A stretch of DNA of 64,000 nt from positions 5,745,770 through 5,809,769 of the forward strand of contig OZ025215.1 in NCBI GenBank assembly GCA_964019055.1. The letters run 5' to 3'. The position numbers were made by a program, and so were the translations under genes. This document shows, piece after piece, positions 1 to 11,500 of this stretch (positions are counted from its first letter, which is position 1; each line of letters opens with the position of its first letter). The notes under the pieces were generated by a model. It did not search any database. It saw nothing but the letters and a program-made list of their open reading frames with translations, and was not told the DNA's origin. This DNA comes from Anthopleura xanthogrammica. Taxonomy: Eukaryota > Cnidaria > Anthozoa > Actiniaria > Actiniidae.

Positions 1-2910
1 TCTTATATGTATATCAGCAGCAGTTACTAGCTGGGATAAAATTCATCCTCACTCATCATTTGGATTTGTTAACAACTGCGCTTTGGAACATTTTAGATTA
101 GGAGGCGTTGCGCACTTTCAAATTTGCCGCACAACGACGCGCAACGTACATTCCTTAGGAAATCTCTTTTCAATAGAGCGGAAATAGGATTGTTCATGAT
201 CATGTGGCGCAGAAATGACTGTAGTTTCAGCTGCTCTGACTTGTATACCTTTTATGCCTTCACTGATTCACTGTGAAATCTGTACGCTGCATCTTATATC
301 TCAACTTGTACACAAAATATATTATTCGCCATTTAGAGATACGCATTGAATTTCTCATTAAAATTTTACAAAGAAAAAATAGTTTTCCAAGCTTTGCGGT
401 CTCGAAACAAGTGACTAATAGTTTTCGTGGCGAAATAATAAATCTCTACCGGAATCATTGAACACAAAACGGAAGCTTGTTTAACATTAAGCTTACGCCG
501 CAGTGTCAACCCTATCTATTTTATGCTTAATACTATATAGTATTTACTTGAAGCATTTTTCAAAAACGTTATCTAAAAATGATTCTTTCGGAATTGCGAT
601 TTTAATCGTTTTGAGAAATCATAAAAATATTGTTATAAAGATCGATGATAAATGTCCATGTGAATGCTATCAGTATTCCGCACATCGTTCTTTCATAGAT
701 AGTGGCCAGTTCGCGTTAAAATATTTTCAAGAAAATATATTACATTTATTCCAATTTTTTTCAAATTTTATCGAACCCGGAAAAAAACCTCTGGGATGGT
801 CAAAGACAAGGCACAGCAGACTCATAGATCGAATTGGAATTTAGCATGTTAGGTTTTGCGGAGGGAAAAAAAGTCTTCCTAAAGACTGGCAGAGAAAAAA
901 CCGTTGCCTAGTCGACGCCAATTCCTGTAGTAGATGTGAATCTATTATTGCGAAAACAAATCTGTTTGTTGTTACTTTTAGACGAACTCATTTAACAAAC
1001 TTTTCCAAAAATTCTTTGTACCTGAACTTGGACATGAGCAAGCTCATCAAGGTCATTGTTACCAGTACAAGAATGGGTATTTTAACATGCATTTTTCCTT
1101 TTATTCTTAGAATATCACTAGACACTTTTTATTTTGTCTGAAATAGTACAATAAGTTTTCATTACCAAGAGAGAAAAGTTCATTTACATAAGAACTAGAC
1201 TAGTAATTTTCTTTGCAATTTTCTTTAACAAAAAGTTATCACTAGAAAATTAAAATCAAAGTCTAGACACATAAAAATTGAAATTCCGAAATCATAGTTA
1301 TGTAATGGAGTCTAATTCCTAAACGGATAATGACTAGTGGTTATTAGTTGGGACTACATTGGTGTGTAGACTACAACAAGTGAATGAGAAGGAAACTTAA
1401 ACACTGTAAAAAAAAGTTTGTAACTGTACCATCGTACTGGTCGTACACCGACGAAGTACTCACTGTCCGAAACGTCAAACAGTTACATTTTTTCACACGG
1501 CTTTTAAGTTTCCTTCTTTTTCTCTGTTTGATTCCTAGTTTTTTCACGAAAGGATATATTTTGAAGTAACTACAATTTTCTGTTGTGCTATACAGAAACC
1601 GGATTTAGATAAACTCTGTTCAAGCCATCGTTTCCTTTCAAAGTATGGGTGACACATTCTTGCATGAAGTGTACCCAGCAAACACGCTTTCTGAAGAAGA
1701 ACTTTTGGTGTTCCATGTGATACAGCGAATATGGTCCTTAGTGATTATAACTATCAACTGAGAGTCATTTCAACCTATTATCTAACCATTTGTCTCTCCA
1801 TCGATTGTGGTTTTCCGCCTTGAACAATAAAGTAGCGTCGAAGTGTGTTTGTAATTAGGACACCATTGTCTTGTATTGTTGAATCTGGTTTTTACACTGT
1901 AACTACGCTAAACAAAAGGCTTTCTCTACAGTTGTAATTTGCCTCCGTCATATTACATGAGAATTCAACAAGATTTCTAGTTCAAAACTAGAAGAATTAA
2001 TGAGAATACGTCTAAGATGGCAGCGTACCTTACTTAGTTTTGTCACCCGACCATTTGACTTTTTTTAAACAGTTATATCAGCATAAAATAATTAAGTACA
2101 TGAATTAAGCATGATGATTGATCAATGTAACTCGTAATTAGAGTGTATTGAGTCACTTTTCCAAAGCCTTTTCAATTTTTTTTGCAGGAATTTGTAGAAA
2201 ATCTCAAGTGTACAGATTCATTTGGGTTGTTGTAACATTTTATGATTTTCTTGTCAAGCACTATTTCAGACCTTCAAGCAAAGAATGCTGCATTCCGATA
2301 TGGTACGGGAAAAAAACCGATTTTTTTTTTTACAAACCTTGAACCAGTAAAGTGCTACCTAGTGATTTCAAACTTCAAATCGTTGATGTAAAGACTTGAT
2401 AAGCTATATTTCACTGACTCCAAAAGATATGTATAGAATATTATAGATATTATATTATATATGTTATAGAATATGAGTTCCATTGTGTGTCAGAATCAAT
2501 TGGTTGCCTATTTTCTTCTACAAAATCTTTTATCATTCGGACCGACGGTAAACGGCCTAACCAGCATCAAAACGAAGGACCAAATGCAGGAATAAAGGCA
2601 AAGGAAACTATTTGAAAAGGAATTATATTTTTTCGTATTTTGATTTTACAAGAATAGGAATTTTTCTCGTTATGACTTTGTCGATTTTAGTCTCTGAAGG
2701 ACGAGCATTTCGGCTGAGCGCATGAAACAAGTCATCAAGAAACTTTTAAAACTGGCAAAACATAACATTAAAAACTGTTAGAATTATCAAAAATTTTGCT
2801 AAGAGAAATCAGTAATACGAATTAAAATAATAATCGAAGTGCCATTGAATTAATTTTGAAGTCTTTTCTTGTACATGAAGAAGGGTCAAAGCCGAGAAGA
2901 AAGAACTTAC
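1..2910. other. AT-rich non-coding region downstream of the Dmrt exon
   Basis: No exon, RNA gene or clear mobile element was recognised here. The only open frames are short and look like chance frames in AT-rich DNA. Further 3' exons of the minus-strand Dmrt gene should lie here or to the left of the window, but their low-complexity C-terminal coding could not be picked out by eye. Confidence 0.4.
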
Positions 2911-3253
2911 CATTTTCCAACGACTTTTCTTCCATGTTTCCATTCCATACGCCATTTCCTTCGACTCCGTTCTCGAAACTTTGTGAGCTATGTTTCATTT
3001 CGTTTTCGCAATTTCTTTGTTGGCGATAAAGAGCGATTCGAACTGCGGTTTGACGTTGTCCGTCTGTCACAATAACGCATTTGCTACACACGCAGTCTTT
3101 GAACTTACACTGATGCTTGTGGCCTCGTAAGTCGGAAAGAACATTATGATTCCGACATCGTCGACATTTAGGAGCCCGTGTAGAACTACCATTTTGGCTC
3201 TTGTCAAGAGAAGATTCGCTCAGCGATTCTTCATTCATGTCGACAATATACAT
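2911..3253 (-). CDS. Dmrt-family DM-domain transcription factor, first coding exon (partial gene)
   Basis: The DM domain is a zinc-binding, minor-groove DNA-binding module of sex-determination and developmental regulators (doublesex/mab-3/Dmrt family). The reading frame from the ATG at 3253 shows the complete DM signature at about residues 27-80: ligands C30, C33, H36, H45 or H47, C49, C54, C56 and C59, then a basic recognition helix ending in ALYRQQ. The first Met gives MYIVDMNEES; a second Met six codons in is an alternative start. The frame stays open to 2822, but a good splice donor (G|GTAAGT) after codon 114 makes 2911 the likely exon end, leaving phase 1. The next exons were not found, so only the N-terminal part is annotated. 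Family assignment is firm; the exact Dmrt subtype is not resolved. The neighbouring wntless gene is on the same strand and upstream. Confidence 0.85.
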
Positions 3254-3306
3254 CGTCCAAGATACGCCGTTGTCTTCTTCTGCCTGAATTCGAAGTGATG
3301 GAAGAT

Positions 3307-3331
3307 TGACGTCATACCGTCAGCTCACGTG
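3307..3331. promoter_or_regulatory. CRE palindrome and E-box just upstream of the Dmrt start codon
   Basis: A perfect TGACGTCA (3307-3314) and a CACGTG (3326-3331) lie about 54-78 bp upstream of the Dmrt start codon. These are the consensus sites of CREB/ATF and bHLH-type factors. Promoter use is inference from position; no TATA box or transcription start was identified. Confidence 0.3.
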
Positions 3332-4431
3332 TTTCAGCGAATCGCGGCTTTGATTCCCAAGGGGGATCCAATGAGGCATTTCATTCCCTATCGCACGGAA
3401 GAATTGTTCAAATTTCTGACATTCAAGTGCGAAGTCACCAAGGTGACAAAATTAATTTGAATATTCACAATCTATTTTCTGTTCAAAGTCGGCAAGCGTA
3501 GGACCAGATGCGGGATCGTTGTACTTCAAAACATGCGGCAAAAAAGGCTGAAAAATTGCGCGTCATTCAATAAAATAGGAACAAGTTTATTCAAAAATAC
3601 GCAACTATTTTCCCCCACTATTTTGAAAGCAATCCGTTGTAATTTTAAGTATGAATTTTTTCTTTTTTTGAAAACGTCAGTGCATGACAAACAAACGTAC
3701 GTTTGTTATTTTTTATTTCGAAATCAGTTAACTTTTTTATCGCGCCGATCAAATACCAGAATCGTGTTTTTTTTTTCGTTTGAACGATACGAGAATATTC
3801 GTCTAAATAATGGGCCGTCGCATTGATCTTCGCTTTGCGTATTTCAAAATCAATTTCGAGTTTCCTTGTAACATTTTCTTGTGTTTTTTTTTTCGTGTCT
3901 TACTGAACCCTGATTCTTCTTTCTTTTCTTGTCGGCTTTTGCTTTTCTTGTTTCTATTGTTGTTTTTTTCCTAGCTAGTTCTGTCTGCTTCACCTTCCAT
4001 GCTTTCAGTTTCGACCCCGTTGAGCTGCGCCACTGCTGTAAGCGATGACAAGTTCCTTTTTTACCGTGATATCCTATGTACCGTAAAAAAAGCCGGTACA
4101 CGGATGTCGTCACGAAAGGAGGGAGCGTTGCGTGACGACACTAGAAACGGCTGCGAGGAAGACCATGTGCGCTATTAATGAATTAGCTATATTTCGAAGA
4201 GTTTGCAATTGATTGAGCACAATTTTCTAACGTCCAAGTGGTGTTAACATTTGCATGGCTTCGGAAGTTGGTCGGAATTTATTAATTCAAACAGATTTAT
4301 CATTGAAAGGAGTCGGAAATTGTTCGGACAGTAGTCATGAATTAAACCACGGAGTAGGTCACGCAACTCAAGAAAAAGGAAACTATATTTACTGACAATT
4401 TTGGTAAATATTGATCACCTTCATATACACT
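3332..4431. other. Intergenic region, nothing recognised
   Basis: AT-rich DNA with T-runs around 3661-3670, 3768-3777 and 3889-3897. Open frames on both strands here are short and compositionally biased (Lys/Arg-rich from A-tracts). No gene, RNA or repeat family could be supported. Confidence 0.4.
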
Positions 4432-4970
4432 ATTTCAATAAAGGTTGTCGCAGCCGAAAGCAACAAGCGACAAGCAACAAGCAACAAGCAACAAGCAAAG
4501 ACCACCTGCAAACAAAGTTTTAATTAAAGAATCGATCAAACAGTTGCAGCCTACCATGACACGAGAGAAAAACGCACTGCGCATGCTCGGAAGTTCGGCA
4601 GAAAATCGAGTCGAGTTTACGAAGAAAACCATTGGAGATTTACATGTCTTGTATTATGCGAATTTCTCTCATATTATTTGACCAGGGAAAGAAAACAACT
4701 AAAGTAATGTGTCAGGAAAAAATAAACACTAACTTTCCACGAACGGCCTTAACTTTAGAGATTTACTAAACGCCGGTCTAGTAATGGTTTTCTTTGTAAA
4801 CACGACGAACTTCCGAGCGTGCGCAGTGCGTTTTTCACTCGTGTCGCCTACCATTGCAAAACTAAAATAATCGCGTCTAAATGATGAATAAGGAGTAAAA
4901 TACAAATGTTCTTTGCCGTCTTGTGTTGTTGCTTGTTGCTTTCCGCTGTGACAACCTTTTTTGAAATAGG
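4432..4970. mobile_element. Fold-back (inverted-repeat) element with an internal 7-bp tandem repeat
   Basis: The left arm (about 4432-4645) and right arm (about 4779-4970) are imperfect reverse complements. The outer ends carry AAGGTTGTCGCAGCCGAAAG facing CTTTCCGCTGTGACAACCTT, and the inner parts carry CGCACTGCGCATGCTCGGAA facing TTCCGAGCGTGCGCAGTGCG. The left arm also holds an expanded AGCAACA-type 7-bp tandem repeat at about 4460-4496. No transposase frame is present, so it is a non-autonomous, MITE-like or fold-back element of unknown family. Confidence 0.6.
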
Positions 4971-5599
4971 TTTATCCGAAGTGAGACGAAACACAAAAGC
5001 GATCCTCTTTTCAGCTAAAAAATACAACATACACATGTTGAAAAACTTGTCTTTACAGTATGAACTTTAATGGACGAGACTCTACGAACATGCTTTCACA
5101 GACATAATTCATGTTTTGTTTATATTTCTTTTGTAATCACAATTAAAGTACTCTTGTTCTAATATGACATCTCGTACACAAAGAAACAACAGATTCTCCG
5201 AGACTAAGAGACCACGTGATCATTTTTCTCAATAGAAAATATCACGTGATGTTAAGCTATGGTTTATTGCAAACGTAAAATTGTCATATAGAAATATCTG
5301 AATTTTCTAGATTTGTGCCATGCTAAGATGAAGTGAACAATAGCATTTAAGGACCGTCCATGAAATAAACCAATATTGCTAGGCAACATGAAAAAAAGTG
5401 TAATGTCATCTTGATGCTAGTGGTTCACAATATAATTTCGGAGGAGTATTGAGGGGAAAAATATTACGCTCACTTAAATTCATTGAAAGTAAAAATGATA
5501 ACAAGCGATAGGTACAAGGGTTGCTGAGATGATTGTCACGACTATCGATGTGTTTAGATCTATAGTTAGTTAAATTGAGCGCTAGTTCGAGTCCCGATA
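4971..5599. other. Wntless 3' flank, probable 3' UTR
   Basis: Non-coding DNA immediately downstream of the wntless stop codon. A minus-strand AATAAA (5263-5268, read as TTTATT on the plus strand) lies about 335 bp after the stop and is a plausible poly(A) signal. Other A-rich stretches could serve as well. Confidence 0.4.
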
Positions 5600-8500
5600 T
5601 TATTCTTGTGCCGTTTTTCCAGCCATCGCGTATACGATAGATTCCTTTGCTCCTGAAATCGGATCAGCCGCTCCCGTTAGCTCTACGGCCTCGCGGTTAC
5701 CATCGAATGAAGCTGGAGACACAATAGAAACAAAGATATTGTTAATGATAAGTCTGACCGATCCAACATTAACAATATAGTTACAATGATGATATCCACA
5801 TCTTTCCCGCCAAATTCAAATGATTAAGATTTCGCGGTAAAAAAAAAAAACTCTACGTACGTCGGGAATGGATTGATTTTCATTGGCTGTCACTCTAGTA
5901 CCGCTTTGCCGTAGCTTAGAAAGTCCCTATTATTTAATGACCCAAAAATTCAAACTTTCATTTCGAGTTGGGCTACCTGTGGTATGACAAAAGTTAATAT
6001 AGCCTTACCCTGATAGCGATCCGCGGTAGTTGGGGCGTAGAGGAACATGATAGTCATGACGTACACATTCCACATGCCATACACACCGGTGAATAAAGCA
6101 CCTAAGAATATAATAGGGGAAAAAATATTAGTAAGCTCAGAGGATTTTTCCTCGGTAAATTTATAATTTGATCCTCATCGGTAAATGTATTCGTACTTGA
6201 TACTTCAACTGTTGATTCTTCGGACCCAAATTTCCAGTGAGCTTCATTGACGTGGCTTATGACGAAGAAAACTACGGTCAAACCAGCACATAGCAGAGTC
6301 ACTACCATTAGGAACTCGAAACGGTAGATGAGACCCTATGGAAAGATATCAACCTGTCAGATGCATTGGTAAAGATGATATAGTGTGGACTAAGGTTGAA
6401 AAGTCTGTGGGCACTGTAAAAATCCAAAGGAAGTCTGATATAGCAGGAAAGACAGAAGAAGGAAAAAAATAAAAAGAACAATAAAATATCGGAAAAAGAA
6501 AGCATGAAGGAGAGATTAAAAGGGAAAGAAAGAAAGAAAGAAAGAAAGAAAAGGAGGAAAAAACATTTTGCTTGCTTTCATTTTGATAACTTGTGAAGTG
6601 TTTTGATTTGTTTTGATTTGTTCGACATTTGATATACCAAATTCAAACACAGTTGTCGGGATTACAGCCATTTTCATAGTTCTGCAACCCCACCGCCTCC
6701 TGGCCGTCAAAACGTCAGACGCCAGGCGTCCGTTAGGTCGCAGAATTATAAAAAGCGCTGTAAAATGTTAAATCATTGAAGCTAAGACCAAGGGGTATTC
6801 TGGGTAGTTGATATCCTAGGCATTTGGAGAGTGTTTGCATAGAGACGCATGCGTGAAGAGTAAAAAATGCTTTTTTTCGGTAACTTGAATCTATCTTCCA
6901 TAGCTCCAAACCTGGAATATCCATAATGTACCCTTTTCAAAATGATTTTGAATGTGAGGCTAACATGGAACACAAAAGAAATGCCACAAATTCCATCGAG
7001 AAAAAGTGTGATTTCTTTTGTGTTTCATGTTAGCCTCGCACCCAAGATAATTTTGAGTAGGGTACATTTGAGCTCCAGAATACCCTTCGGTTTTAGCTTC
7101 TATAATTTATCTTTTCAATCCGACAACGAATTTGACATAGTCATAACAACTTGTAGTGATCACATGAGCCACTCACCTCGTAATTTAGTCGTCTTGCTCG
7201 AGGCAAATTTTTAAAGGTCGCTCTCTTGCCTCGAATGTTCCAAAAAACCTTGATAACCAAAACACACAAGAACAAGAAGTATACGCATGCGCAAACAGCA
7301 GCACAGATGATGAAGGCGTACTGATGGTAGTTAAGGATAACACCTGGTCAAATCTATAGGTCAGATATATTTTTAGAATGTCACGTGAACCAGTACCCGG
7401 CCATATTGGATAGCAAAAGTAGTTACTCCGAATGTTTTTGTGCAAGGAAGTTCCCATGCATGTTTTTTGGTGGAAACAAAATTGCATTTGTTTGTTTTTC
7501 CGGAACTCTGCCACCCACATGATTCGTGTGAATAAATTGAAATTCACATTTGCTAAACAATATAATCGAACACTATCCACACGAGGGCCTTGAATTTTAA
7601 AACAAATAATGTAGGTGGGCTTTTCCCATATTCCGAGCTGAAGAGTACAATAAAACAAAACACAATTTGATAGCTTGTCGTAATTAAAAGGAAGGAAGAA
7701 AGGAAGAAGGCGACCCGATCCCACATAAAACCCTTCAAAAATACTATGCGTAATAATGAGGCTAATAGGAAAATACAAAATAAACACCTCATTTCCCGCC
7801 CCCTACGCGAGGGAATTGTGAGATGTTTCATGATGTTTTTATCCCAGCACAAGTGTTTTACGCCTACAGCCCGGAATAGCCGAAACCCTAAACCTGATAA
7901 AATAGAAAATCCACGCTATGGAAAAATATCTAAATGTATATCACACAACGGTGTATGTCGTGAATGTTTCTTATTGGTCTGCCTGCATTTTCCAATTTGC
8001 GGTTTCAGATCCATTCATTACTGCCTTGTTATTATAAATAAACACGAGAAAAAACAGCTGGAAAAAATGTGATAGCGATAATTAAGTACTTAACAGCCTG
8101 AGAACTAAAGTAAAGGATACTGCCAAGTCGTTTCCAAGTTTTGTAGCCCAAATACTGAAAAATGGATTATGTAGCTGGTATCCTCTAAAAAGTAATAACA
8201 AATAGATTTGAACTAATGCTAGTCGTGGTATTTTGAGATAATGATGGTTTTGTATATTTTGGTTACTAAAGACTGATATCTAAAACAATCGGAAGTCCTG
8301 AGAAGAACGTAAGGGTCACACTTACCTTTCACAGAGATCAAAAACAAGTAGACAAGTACCGCCAAAAGCAATCGCACCAACTTGACGCCAGTAAACTTTA
8401 AGTCTGTTCCTTTCTGATTGGTCCTAAGGGAAAAAAAAGAAATCTCTTAGCTTAATTAAACCAATCCACTGATTCCACAGAATTAGGCGGTAAATTACGA

Positions 8501-11500
8501 GAAAGGGACTGGGTCCGAGTTTGTAAAACTAATTTAATGAGGGTTTATCTATGATATTTAAAAAGAGCATACCAAAATTAGTAAAATTGGAAAGTTTGAA
8601 GTGGTTTTATTGAATAGCGCCGAAGATATGGGCGAACGAAGTTGGCTGCTCTTACAAAGAAATGTATGGAAAAATATGGTAGTGAGCAAGCTGAATGCAT
8701 GCTAATAACTGATTACCTTTCCTGTCTACAACAAAGTTAGGAAAAATGAAAATATAGTTTTACATACCAGTAAGTGCTCTCCGGTGAATATAATCCAAAA
8801 ACACATGAGCATGGCATAAAACAGGCCTTGACGTACGTCAGTTACTAGAAGCATAAATGGCATATCCACCCACAAAGTAAACCACTCGATGGGAACTACG
8901 AGACAAGTAATACAAACACTGATTATTGAATGAACTCGGTCAATTAAGGTGAAGGGCGCAGCAGGCTTGACAAAAGTGTGCATCTCATAGACTCGAGGAC
9001 TCCCTCGCACCTAACGTTCTGTAGAGTTGCTCAGTACAAGTCGTTCACTTTAATTATTTCCCCTTTCTGCCATGGAAATAATATTACTAGCGACGGAGTC
9101 GAGTTGGATGACTTGATTCCCTTGCAGGGATTCGATTTCCGTTTCGCGCCAAAAATGTCGTCGCCAATCTCGACTGATTGACTGTTGCGTTTTGTAAATT
9201 ATGGCACGAAGCAGAGATTTAAAGTTCTTAGTCCCACCAGTTAGACTGAAAGGGGGGGGGGGGGAGGGGAGGTCACAGGACATTCGGTGGAAAGAACATC
9301 TTGCAAAGTTTTGCATAGGAAACTAATCCTTTAGGTAATTGCAGCGATTAATAATGCGTCTAATCTGCAAAAAGAGTTATATACTAAAACTTACAGTTGA
9401 GGAACACCGTTACAATTCCAAGTGTAAAAATTGTTCTGAAAACAAATAGAAATCAGCATCAACCTCGCCGTTACTAGATGGCAGTTTTGGGATATTGAAT
9501 GATTTGGATTCGCGCGACTGCTCGTATTCTGTACATTTTTCCCGCCATTGGCCGTCTTTTTCTTGCCGGAAGCATAGCGCTCTTAAGGGCCACAGGTTTG
9601 TTAGCCACTGGTTATTAAGTGCTACCCTCGTAAAAACAAGAAAACATGCAAGGAGTTCTCTATGCATGTCAATATAAAGTAAGTTTTAAGTCAATGTCAT
9701 TATTTCTTGCTAACACCGAATGATTGCAGGATGAAAAGTGCGGTAAGACGATGCCTGTCTTCCTCTTTCTGCAAAAGGGAGAAAGCATATCAAAGGAATT
9801 AATAATGGCAGCCCGGATTAGAGAGCAACTTACTTCTCAAGCAGCACTGGATCACGACTAAGGTTCTTAACTCGCTTAGAAAACCACAACAGCAAGATAA
9901 TACTAATGGGTGATACAATTGTCTTCATGGTGAACCAAACTCGAGTGAAGCCACCATTTTGATGAATCTCCTACGAAGAAAATGGAAATAAAAATAAAAT
10001 AAATAAATAAAATAAAGATACGACTTGAGTTTCAGAGGCACATTTAACACACCAAAAGTTTTTATTTAAAAAGGTCGACCCTTCTTACCACGAACTGTAG
10101 TTCAGACACTTGTCCTATGTGCCTGTTCTTGGCTCGATGTACGGGTAGTCTCAGGTTGACCAAGTAGTATTCATGGTAAACACTTCCGATTTCAAAAAAT
10201 GGAATATCGTCGCAATCATAATAACCATCGTCGCGATTACTCTGAAAATTAGATTTATAGTGTCAGTATTTGATAGGTATAAATCAATCTAGACAAATTC
10301 AAAACAAAGACGACAAAGGAGGGAAGACTGGCACTAGCCCCTATGGCGGGAAAGCTTCCCGCCATTCTCAAGAACTGGAAACGTCGACGGCCATTTTGAG
10401 TTCAGAAGTGAAACTTTTGGGATCGAAAATGTTTTTCTGAGAGCTTCTTTATCTAAAGTGTATCAGTTATACGGTTTTTTCAGGTTGAGTTGGAAATATT
10501 TAAATAGAATATATCCTTCTGTACATCATGGACTGGGAAAAAAGGAAAAAAACCGTGAACAGTTTTGAGCAGGTAAGAGAGCTTACTGACATGCATGCCT
10601 CGAAATAAGGAATTTAACACATTTCGTCTTGAAAAATATGGAGAATATTGGAATGAGTCACTCCTAGCTAGGGTGGACTTCTACCTGCTAGCCTGAAGGC
10701 CTGATACTCAGGCTATCTACCTGCATGCATAGGGATTTTCAGATGACTAAAGATCACTCTCTGAAACTACTTCTGAAAGTGAGGCTAGCAGGAAAATACT
10801 AGCACGAGAAATAGCATTTTTTTTGACGAATTTTCGGAATTTCTCTTATTTTCCTATTAGTCTTGCACCCAAGATAATAAAGGATCTGTGCCCTCCAGAA
10901 GGAAAATTGGGCTGATGGCAAACTTTTTAAAAAAGTCCAGATAACCTGTAAACGGTCACTCAAAGGAGTAAGGCTGCAAACCACACTCCCCCCTACCAAA
11001 AGGGCTTAACCATGCCCGTCGCTAGCGTTGGTTCGATGGTATGAACGAAAACCCCCCTCCTTAATGCTTCTATTCGTAGATTTCGGCAAGACTAAACTGC
11101 AAAATGCAATAACTGAGGTTGGCAGAAAAACGAACCCCCCCCCCCCCCCCTTTCGAGGTCCTAGTGATGGGCCTGTTAAATTGATGGGTGTATTACGCTT
11201 TCAAGATTTGGCACCTGCATTGCATAAATTGATTTTAGTTATGTTCCATGATCACAGTCTCACTCGCTTTTATGAACGATTATTGGATGAGGTTGAGCAT
11301 GACATCATAGATATCAAGACCTTAAGCCTCACTGAGTGTGCAGCCCAACTTTAACTGTGGTTAAAACCATCTAACTGAAGTGACCAGTCATTATTTACAG
11401 GGAAGGGGCTGATGGAAATAGAGGTGATGCTCCACACAGGATGGGGCTATGAGAGTCAAAGGGTACTTTAGGGGGGGGGGGGGGGGGTCACATAAATTTG

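Noticed and set aside
7185..7787. 200-codon minus-strand frame over a wntless exon
   Set aside because: It is a different frame from the true exon 10 (7320-7177), and its upstream part is intronic.
8095..8121. Alternative longer exon 9 of wntless with a donor near 8095 and an acceptor near 7343
   Set aside because: It would insert about 15 residues in a helix. The junction 8121/7320 keeps the frame and aligns gap-free with human Wntless as I recall it.
11028..11354. 108-codon plus-strand frame in a wntless intron
   Set aside because: It crosses a poly-C tract and matches no family known to me; intronic position on the opposite strand.
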